Source: CAVOBC01 sp963693635 (GTDB taxonomy: Bacteria; Pseudomonadota; Gammaproteobacteria; Pseudomonadales; Azotimanducaceae). Taken from it: a DNA stretch of 7,967 bases. Shown here in pieces: positions 1 to 4,678 of the stretch (positions are counted from its first letter, which is position 1; every line of letters begins with the position of its first letter). Both the position numbers and the translations under genes were made by a program. Below the pieces are notes generated by a model that was given only the letters and a program-made list of their open reading frames with translations, was not told the origin of the DNA and did no database searches. Location: assembly GCA_963693635.1 (NCBI GenBank), contig CAVOBC010000220.1, positions 1 through 7,967 on the forward strand, written 5' to 3'.

Positions 1-16
1 ATTAGTAAAAAGGGGT

Positions 17-718
17 ATGCGGACTAGCGTACTTGCCGCACTAGCCCTTGCGCTCAGTGTGCCATCTGGCTATGCAGACAGCATTTGGTCGATCGAGGTG
101 GAACTTGGCGCAGTCCTGACAAGTGGCAACACGGAGGAAGAGAACCTCAAGTTCCGTACAGACTCCAGTCGTGAAACCGACCGCTTCAAGCAAACGATTC
201 ACGGCGACACGCTCCGGTCATCACAGGCCGCAGCGACGACTGCGCAACGTATGTACGTTCACTACAAGGCTGACTACAAGTTTGACGATGACCGCTCGCT
301 CTTCGCTCGAATCTCCTACGAAGATGATCGCTTTAGCGGCTTTGATTACCAGCCTGATCTGACCGCCGGGTATTCCCGGAAGTTACTTGGGACGGACGTG
401 CACTCGCTCGCTGCTGACATTGGTCTTGGTTTTCGGCGCTCCGAGGCTGAAAGCGGAATGCGAGAGGATGAAATGATCGTGCGGCTTGAGGGGCGCTACA
501 GTTGGCAAGTGAGCGACAACGCAAAATTTCAACAGCTCCTGAGTCTTGAGGCCGGTAATGCAGCGACAATCTCAAGAAGTGAGACATCGCTACAGACGTC
601 GGCCGCAGGTAATCTCGCGATGAAACTCTCGCTGAATGTGAAGAACAACTCGGACGTCCCCGTGGGCCGAGAGAAGACCGATACGGCGACGTCCGTGACG
701 CTTGTTTACAGTTTCTAG
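17..718 (+). CDS. DUF481 (YdiY-like) outer-membrane beta-barrel protein
   Basis: This 233-residue protein starts with a signal peptide: a basic residue, a hydrophobic stretch of about 16 residues and a likely cleavage site near residue 20 (SGYA before DS). The mature part begins with the segment typical of DUF481 proteins, a Trp-rich first strand followed by LTSGNTEEENL, where SGNT is the family hallmark. Alternating polar and hydrophobic strands follow, including a YKADYKFDDDRSLFARISYEDDRF stretch (about residues 83-106), and the chain ends in Phe, as outer-membrane barrels do for BAM recognition. The family is predicted to sit in the outer membrane as a small barrel; its substrate is unknown. 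AGGGG lies only one base before the ATG, too close for a good ribosome site, and the frame stays open to the window edge, so the true start may lie further upstream. A hairpin about 50 bases after the stop may end the transcript. Confidence 0.85.
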   Translation: MRTSVLAALALALSVPSGYADSIWSIEVELGAVLTSGNTEEENLKFRTDSSRETDRFKQTIHGDTLRSSQAAATTAQRMYVHYKADYKFDDDRSLFARISYEDDRFSGFDYQPDLTAGYSRKLLGTDVHSLAADIGLGFRRSEAESGMREDEMIVRLEGRYSWQVSDNAKFQQLLSLEAGNAATISRSETSLQTSAAGNLAMKLSLNVKNNSDVPVGREKTDTATSVTLVYSF

Positions 719-729
719 CAGCATTTCAG

Positions 730-1100
730 GGTGCCGGATTGCCGCGCTGTCGTGTAGGTAACTCACGGCGACGATGGCCGGGCCCATCGTCTCTTGCAGG
801 ACAATCGCCCATTGCTGTGCACTCAGACCTGCGGTGGCGCCAATCTTAGCGGGTGGTCCGCTGCGAAGAGCAGGGTGGGTGTGACGAACGCCGATCCCAC
901 CAGAGCGATGCACCCAGCGCGCAAGACCTCGCCGAATGTCGCGGCGAACAAGACGACGTTCACACATACATCAGCCAGAGTGCAACTGTGCCGGCAATCC
1001 TGAGGTAGCGACCGCGATTGGCAGATGCGCGAGCGGTCTGCTGCGTTCCGTGTTCGTGATTAGAAGTGGTGGTAGATCCGGAATTTGCAGATGCAGGCAC
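730..1100 (-). pseudogene. Possible frameshifted remnant of a membrane or exported protein
   Basis: No intact gene lies in this stretch, but three minus-strand frames read in turn like one protein. A GTG at 1100-1098 is preceded by GAAAGG with a seven-base spacer and opens a 46-codon frame that ends RYLRIAGTVALWLMYV at TGA 962-960. At that point the next frame continues with a hydrophobic stretch (VVLFAATFGE, then CIALVGSAFVTPTLLFAAD) until TGA 825-823. The third frame carries LSAQQWAIVLQETMGPAIVA. The hydrophobic character passes from frame to frame with no gap, as expected if bases were lost from a membrane or secreted protein. I do not recognise a family. GC-rich noncoding DNA can produce hydrophobic frames by chance, so this is a weak call. 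Confidence 0.25.
770..791 (+). terminator. Hairpin downstream of the DUF481 gene
   Basis: GACGATGG (770-777) pairs perfectly with CCATCGTC (784-791) across a six-base loop, about 50 bases after the DUF481 stop codon. Only a weak pyrimidine tract (TCTT) follows, so it is a poor intrinsic terminator, but position and stem strength suit transcript ending or 3'-end protection. The fold is symmetric and could serve both strands. Confidence 0.4.
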
Positions 1101-1206
1101 GCCGATACCTTTCGTGTTTTTGAGTAGACCGTTGCAGTCTAGGCGCGCACTATCAAATTACTATGGCAAGGCCTGTCCACTCCCCCGGTGGGGCGCGAGG
1201 CGTCTG

Positions 1207-1281
1207 GTGAGCGGGGGCAGCGTGGGCCGCGATAGAGTGGGCCGGGGTAGGGTGGGCCGGAATCTAGTCGGCTGAGATCCA
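1207..1281. repeat. Degenerate 15-bp tandem repeat
   Basis: Three adjacent 15-bp units at 1222-1236, 1237-1251 and 1252-1266 share GTGGGCCG followed by a more variable purine-rich half. Weaker copies may flank them (1207-1221 and 1267-1281). The repeat lies between the possible gene remnant and the 3' end of the peroxiredoxin gene. Because the unit is a multiple of three it gives a Val-Gly-Arg-rich pattern in one plus-strand frame, but nothing else suggests that frame is coding. Confidence 0.6.
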
Positions 1282-1318
1282 GACGATCGGCATCCAGGAG
1301 AGAAGATGCCGACCGACT
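1266..1318 (-). terminator. Hairpin after the peroxiredoxin gene
   Basis: Immediately downstream of the minus-strand peroxiredoxin stop codon, TCGGCATC (1287-1294) pairs with GATGCCGA (1305-1312) around a ten-base loop. An outer pair AGTCGG (1266-1271) with CCGACT (1313-1318) can add a second helix with an asymmetric internal loop. No T-run follows on the minus strand, so it may be a weak or Rho-assisted terminator, or a 3'-end stabiliser. Confidence 0.45.
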
Positions 1319-1323
1319 GATTC

Positions 1324-1908
1324 TCAGGACTTGCTGCCGAAGCCCAACTCGGTCAGGTTTTTGACCAGGTCCGTACCAGCGGAACGTGGATTCACGGCCT
1401 TGTCGATCTTTCTGACGATGCCGTCTTTGTCAATGTAGAACGTCCATCGGCTGGCGTAGCCGCGGCTGCTCAGAACACCGAAACTCTGGCACATTGCCTT
1501 GCCGGGATCGGCAAGGATGGGGAAGCTCGCAGCGTTTTTCTGCGCGAATCCGGTGTTGTCTTCGATCGTGTCCGTGCTGGCCATGAAGTAGGCAACGTCG
1601 AACGCTTTGATTTCCTTGTCGCTGTCACGCAGCGCTTTGCATTCGATAGTTCAGCCACCTGTGAAGGCTTTGGGGAAGAAGGCGATGACGACAGGTCGGT
1701 GGCCTCTGAACTGCGCCAGTGTGTAGGTGTTGCCGTCCGACCCGCGCAGACTGAAGTCAGGTGCCTGATCACCAACTGCAAGTGCAGCAGACATGGAGGC
1801 CGGCTCCGCAGCAGTTGCAGAAGTAATCACGCCTGTCAGAAGGGCGGCAAAGAGCCAAACAAGGCCTCTGTGTCGCTGTGCCGGGCGCTGTGAAATCAGA
1901 TGGTGCAT
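1324..1908 (-). CDS. Periplasmic peroxiredoxin, selenoprotein (Sec at in-frame TGA)
   Basis: An AhpC/TSA-type peroxiredoxin of 194 residues if the TGA at 1653-1651 is read as selenocysteine. Such enzymes reduce peroxides through a peroxidatic Cys or Sec in a PxxxTxxC motif. Here P79, T83 and the TGA at codon 86 fill that motif exactly (PKAFTGG-Sec-TIEC). After the TGA the same frame runs on without a break through KALRDS, the FPILADP stretch (129-135), the conserved Arg region (R154 in ASRWTFYID) and a C-terminal helix, ending at TGA 1326-1324. C90, four residues after Sec86, or C140 could resolve the selenenic acid. Residues 1-34 form a signal peptide (hydrophobic core LVWLFAALLTGVI, cleavage after ATAA), so the enzyme acts in the periplasm. 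ATG 1908-1906 has AGGAA seven bases upstream. Ordinary gene callers would split it in two (1651-1908 and 1324-1584). The alternative is a Cys-to-stop mutation in a dying gene, but the exact catalytic position and the hairpin argue for Sec. Confidence 0.85.
1618..1635 (-). promoter_or_regulatory. Putative bacterial SECIS hairpin
   Basis: In the mRNA, 21 bases after the UGA, CGCUG (1634-1630) pairs with CAGCG (1624-1620) around the five-base loop CGUGA; G1635 and C1618 can add a closing pair past a bulged A. Bacterial SECIS elements lie inside the coding region just after the UGA, with an apical loop about 16-37 bases downstream and a G in the first or second loop position. All these conditions are met, with GU at loop positions two and three. 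SelB would bind here to deliver Sec-tRNA. The stem is only five pairs, and it also encodes the conserved ALRDS motif, so some of the pairing may be coincidental. Confidence 0.6.
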
Positions 1909-2082
1909 CTATGGGTTCCTCGCTGGTTACCGGTTCGCCATCCTCGCCCGTTTGTAATTGGTTCGCAAGTCGATGGACGCCCGTACTCGTGACTTTGCAT
2001 CCGCGATGTTCCTGGCGCCGCCTGTTCCCAGCACCGACTGAATCTGCGACGCTCACCTTTCGCAATCAGGAGTCTGGAGAAC

Positions 2083-2676
2083 ATGAAAACCGTCGATTTC
2101 TACTGGGACGCAGGCAGTACCAATACTTACTTTGCGGTAATGCATCTACCCGGGATTGCTCGCCGAACTGGCGCAGAAATTCGCTGTCATCCGTTCAATC
2201 TTGGATACGTCTTTCGCACGAACAACTACGTTCTGGCAGAGGAACCCCGGGAAAAGCTCCGCTATCGGGCGCGTGACCTCGGGCGGTGGGCGGAGTTTCA
2301 CAAGCTGCCCTTCCAGATGCCGAGTCAGTTCCCGATCAAGACGACCAAACCCTTGCGTGGCTCTCTGGTGATGCGCGAGCTTGGACTTGAATGGCCCTAC
2401 ATCGAGTCCATCTTTCGCGCGTATTGGGAGCGCAACATCGTGATTGATGACTACCGGGCTCTCGCGCCGCTTGTCGCTGAGTTGGGGGTCGACCCGATTG
2501 AGTTCGCGGCGCGTGCCGAAGCGGATGATATCAAGGCGAAACTCATCGACGTGACCGCCGTTGCGCTGGCGCGGGGGATCTTTGGTGCGCCCACTATGAT
2601 GGTTGGGGATGAGATGTTCTGGGGCAAGGACCGGATGGACTTCCTCGAGCGCGCACTCGAGTCTGATTCAGATTGA
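2083..2676 (+). CDS. 2-hydroxychromene-2-carboxylate isomerase / DsbA-family (GST kappa-like) protein
   Basis: The 197-residue length matches the HCCA isomerase family, a thioredoxin fold with an inserted helical domain, as in NahD and GST kappa. The N-terminal strand VDFYWD (4-9) leads to S12 in GSTNTYFA, where the family has its catalytic or glutathione-contacting Ser in place of the DsbA CxxC. The helical insert spans roughly residues 50-155. GIFGAPTMMVGDEMFWG (165-181) carries the cis-Pro loop (P170) and the WGKDRMDFL segment that closes the domain. Characterised members isomerise a naphthalene-degradation intermediate with glutathione, but no other aromatic-degradation gene is present, so the real substrate is unknown. 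The ATG is preceded by AGGAG (2068-2072, ten-base spacer) and GGAG (2076-2079). It is a single-gene unit, divergent from the peroxiredoxin across 174 bp. Confidence 0.85.
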   Translation: MKTVDFYWDAGSTNTYFAVMHLPGIARRTGAEIRCHPFNLGYVFRTNNYVLAEEPREKLRYRARDLGRWAEFHKLPFQMPSQFPIKTTKPLRGSLVMRELGLEWPYIESIFRAYWERNIVIDDYRALAPLVAELGVDPIEFAARAEADDIKAKLIDVTAVALARGIFGAPTMMVGDEMFWGKDRMDFLERALESDSD

Positions 2677-2719
2677 CGCCGCCGTTGTGCGGCCGCTCCA
2701 GTCGAGCGGGCCGATACAT

Positions 2720-2824
2720 GGACGTCACGTTTGCGCCGCAAGCCGTGAATAGACGGGATTCACGTTTGCTTCGCAAGCCGTGAATAGGCGGGATTCACGT
2801 TTGCTTCGCAAGCCGTGAATAGGG
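2720..2824. repeat. 35-bp palindromic tandem repeat, three copies
   Basis: Three head-to-tail 35-bp units occupy 2720-2754, 2755-2789 and 2790-2824. The last two are almost identical; the first differs mainly at its start and in the centre. Each unit contains nested inverted repeats: an outer ATTCACG / CGTGAAT arm (TCACG / CGTGA in unit one) and an inner TTGC / GCAA arm around a three-base loop. The loop is TTC in units two and three and GCC in unit one, so the changes spare the stem. This resembles REP-type extragenic palindromes. It lies 43 bp after the isomerase stop codon and abuts the next hairpin. Confidence 0.85.
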
Positions 2825-2843
2825 TGATCCCACGAATCACCCT
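2821..2843 (+). terminator. Terminator-like hairpin after the isomerase gene
   Basis: AGGGTGAT (2821-2828) pairs perfectly with ATCACCCT (2836-2843) around a seven-base loop and is followed by TTGTT, a short imperfect T-run. It sits directly after the palindromic repeats and is the best terminator candidate for the plus-strand isomerase transcript. It could also limit read-through from the minus-strand gene that ends at 2941. Confidence 0.55.
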
Positions 2844-2940
2844 TGTTACGTCGTTAATTTGTCGCAAGTGAGCTTAGGTCCTGCGGCGCAAGAACTATCA
2901 GCATGGAGTGCGGAAAGCAGAATTCAGCTTCAGCGCACCG

Positions 2941-3189
2941 CTACCTTGACGTGTCATCTGCGCCCGGTTCGAAGACGTGGATGCCGTCGGGGAGTTGATC
3001 GTCATTCTCAATGACAAGATCAAGTCGCTCGATCTCATGCGACTGCGCGGTGATCACGTCGCGGACTTCATGGAGAATGTGCACCTGCTCAGTCAGGATT
3101 GGGTTGTCGTTGGCGATAGCTATCAGGACTTCCAGTTGTTGCTCAATGTCGTGGACGACCTTATCGACATTGATGTTGTCAGTGATCAT
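2941..3189 (-). CDS. Small acidic helical hypothetical protein
   Basis: I do not recognise this 82-residue protein. It is rich in Asp, Glu, Ile and Val, has no Cys and no signal peptide, and most of it (about residues 5-65) reads as amphipathic helix, for example VVHDIEQQLEVLIAIANDNP and DVITAQSHEIERLDLVIEND. That pattern fits a cytoplasmic helical hairpin or coiled-coil oligomer. Third codon positions are rich in G and C like the neighbouring genes, supporting real coding. The ribosome site is weak (GAAG close to the ATG). It lies 109 bp downstream of the serine hydrolase on the same strand, separated by the 18-bp repeats, so co-transcription is possible. The opposite strand is also open over 2977-3207, which tempers confidence, but its codon use and start look poorer. 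Confidence 0.55.
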   Translation of the reverse strand: MITDNINVDKVVHDIEQQLEVLIAIANDNPILTEQVHILHEVRDVITAQSHEIERLDLVIENDDQLPDGIHVFEPGADDTSR

Positions 3190-3242
3190 GCTTCATCGCT
3201 GCGTTGAGACATCATTGGGTTTGTCCTGGCTTGGTGTTGGAT

Positions 3243-3310
3243 GCTCAGGGCTGTCTTTTGGCTCAAGGCTGTCTTTTGGCTCAAGGCTGTCTTTTGGCTC
3301 AAGGCTGTCC
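3243..3310. repeat. 18-bp tandem repeat spanning the hydrolase stop codon
   Basis: Three perfect copies of GGCTGTCTTTTGGCTCAA occupy 3249-3266, 3267-3284 and 3285-3302, with a partial fourth (GGCTGTCC) at 3303-3310 and a half copy at 3243-3248. On the minus strand each unit reads AAA AGA CAG CCT TGA GCC in the hydrolase frame, so the stop is reiterated. Perfect identity between copies points to recent slippage or unequal exchange. Confidence 0.9.
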
Positions 3311-4495
3311 ATTCTCGATAGCTTGATAGGTTAGTCGTTTGAAGGTGTGACTGAAGGGATGCCAGAAGCCGGGAAGTCGCTGCGTAAAGATCAGGCCGGC
3401 GAGCTTCGCATCGGGCGCTACCCATGAGTGGGTCCCTGCCATCCCGCCCCAGTGGTACTCGCCAATCGCGGCGGCGGTTTCACCAGGTTGCGGTACCGTC
3501 TTGATCGCGAGACCGATTCCAAAAAGGGTGTCCGGCATGACCCAGTTAGGTAGTTCAACGGCGACCCCGGCAGGCAGCTGACTCGTCCGCATCGTCTGAA
3601 TGGACTCGGTTTTCAGAATCCGCCCCCTATCGGTTGCTCCTTCGTTCACCAGCATGCGAATGAAGGCCAAATAGTCGGTAATGGTGCCGGTAAGCCCGCC
3701 GCCGCCACTCTCGAGTGCTCGCGGCTTCAGGTAGCCACCGGGGCCCTCAGGCACATGATGAAGCCTGGAATCGGGGTCGAGGGGATTATCAGGTGCGTAG
3801 TTACTGGCGAGCCTGTCGTGCTTCTCTACGGGAACATAAAAACCGGTGTCACGCATGCCAAGTGGGCCGAAGATCCGCGCGGACAAGAATTCACCGAACG
3901 TCTGCCCGGACCACACCTCCACAAGGCGGGCGAGGATGTCGGTCGACACGCTGTATTGCCATCGACTGCCCGGCTGGTAGGCGAGTGGCAGGTCCGCAAG
4001 CTTGTCGATCATGTCCGTGAGCGTGCTGCCCGGATCCTGCACGAGGCGTTTGTTGTAACTTGCATCGACCAGTGACTGCTGCAGGAAGCCGTACGAGAAG
4101 CCCGCATTGTGACAGGTCAACTGGCGAATCGTCGGTGGCGCGCTGGCAGCTTCGGTGTCGTCAAGATTCGCAGCATCCGCGCGGAGCACCTGGCGGTTGG
4201 CAAGTTGCGGCAGATATTTCTCGACCGGATCATCCAGATCGAAACAGCCGTCCTCCAGCAGACACATCACGGCGACTGACGTCACGATCTTGGTATTCGA
4301 GAAGAGACGAAAAATCGTATCTGGCTCAATCGGCCCCTCTGTTGCGACGTCGGCAAAGCCCCAAGCGGTGTAATCGACGACTTTGTCGTCTTTGAGTACT
4401 ACGGCGTTTGCACCCGCTATCTGGCCATTGTCGATGAAAGCCTGAATGCCCTCATGCATCCGGGAGAAGTCATACGGGGAGTCGGCAATATCCAT
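3299..4495 (-). CDS. Beta-lactamase-fold serine hydrolase (class C / EstB-like)
   Basis: A 398-residue member of the beta-lactamase-related serine hydrolase family (PF00144), which includes esterases such as EstB, D-aminopeptidases and class C beta-lactamases. The catalytic SxxK is S66-N-T-K69 in FRLFSNTK, and the second motif is Y181-S-V in GSRWQYSVSTDI. HWGG (348-351) stands where true beta-lactamases have KTG, which favours esterase-type activity over penicillin hydrolysis. Other family signatures are LTCHNAGFSYG (126-136), FGPLGMRDTGF (209-219) and GGGLTGTITDYLAF (265-278). No signal peptide is visible, so the enzyme is probably cytoplasmic, unlike periplasmic AmpC. The start ATG has only a weak AGG about ten bases upstream. 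Its stop codon lies inside an 18-bp tandem repeat. It is divergent from uup across 183 bp that includes a G-quadruplex motif. The natural substrate cannot be told from sequence. Confidence 0.9.
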   Translation of the reverse strand: MDIADSPYDFSRMHEGIQAFIDNGQIAGANAVVLKDDKVVDYTAWGFADVATEGPIEPDTIFRLFSNTKIVTSVAVMCLLEDGCFDLDDPVEKYLPQLANRQVLRADAANLDDTEAASAPPTIRQLTCHNAGFSYGFLQQSLVDASYNKRLVQDPGSTLTDMIDKLADLPLAYQPGSRWQYSVSTDILARLVEVWSGQTFGEFLSARIFGPLGMRDTGFYVPVEKHDRLASNYAPDNPLDPDSRLHHVPEGPGGYLKPRALESGGGGLTGTITDYLAFIRMLVNEGATDRGRILKTESIQTMRTSQLPAGVAVELPNWVMPDTLFGIGLAIKTVPQPGETAAAIGEYHWGGMAGTHSWVAPDAKLAGLIFTQRLPGFWHPFSHTFKRLTYQAIENGQP

Positions 4496-4513
4496 CGAAA
4501 GAAACCTGCAATT

Positions 4514-4570
4514 GGGGTACGGGTGGGGCTAGGGGTGTGGATGTGGATAGGGTGTGGGTCGGGATGGGGG
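4514..4570 (+). other. G-rich, G-quadruplex-prone stretch
   Basis: Four runs of three or four G at 4514-4535 are separated by loops TAC, T and CTA, which meets the canonical quadruplex pattern. Further runs of three to five G continue to 4570 in a degenerate GGGTGTGGAT-like repetition. It lies between the divergent starts of the serine hydrolase and uup. It would be on the template strand for the hydrolase and is upstream of the predicted uup transcription start. Confidence 0.6.
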
Positions 4571-4644
4571 TCGCGTATGCGACGATGTCGCACGGTAGGA
4601 CGAACGCTGGCGCGAAGCGGGCAGAGGCTACTGCAATTAGTCGA

Positions 4645-4650
4645 TATAAT
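4645..4650 (+). promoter_or_regulatory. -10 element of the likely uup promoter
   Basis: TATAAT matches the sigma-70 -10 consensus perfectly and lies 28 bases before the uup TTG start, predicting transcription from about 4657 and a leader of only some 22 bases. No good -35 box is visible 17 bases upstream (CAGAGG), and there is no TGn extension, so activity may be modest or need an activator. Confidence 0.55.
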
Positions 4651-4678
4651 CCACGCGCACACCCGTTGAGTCACGCCT

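Noticed and set aside
590..967. A 125-residue minus-strand frame crossing the end of the DUF481 gene
   Set aside because: Its C-terminal third is antisense to the DUF481 gene and the N-terminal part is basic and low in order; only the middle stretch is retained, as part of the possible frameshifted remnant.
1470..1781. A 103-residue minus-strand frame overlapping the peroxiredoxin
   Set aside because: It lies in a shifted frame across the TGA and shows no family features; all peroxiredoxin motifs are in the frame that contains the TGA.
2720..2824. A CRISPR array, given regular direct repeats with palindromic character
   Set aside because: The units abut with no spacers, are only three, and no cas gene is present.
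2977..3207. A plus-strand 76-residue frame opposite the small acidic protein
   Set aside because: No ribosome site is evident and it looks like the complement of the minus-strand codon pattern; kept only as a caveat in the findings.
3186..3425. A minus-strand 79-residue frame with three ALSQKT repeats that overlaps the next gene start as ATGA
   Set aside because: Its first half is an out-of-frame shadow of the hydrolase C-terminus and its middle is the 18-bp repeat; nothing independent supports translation.
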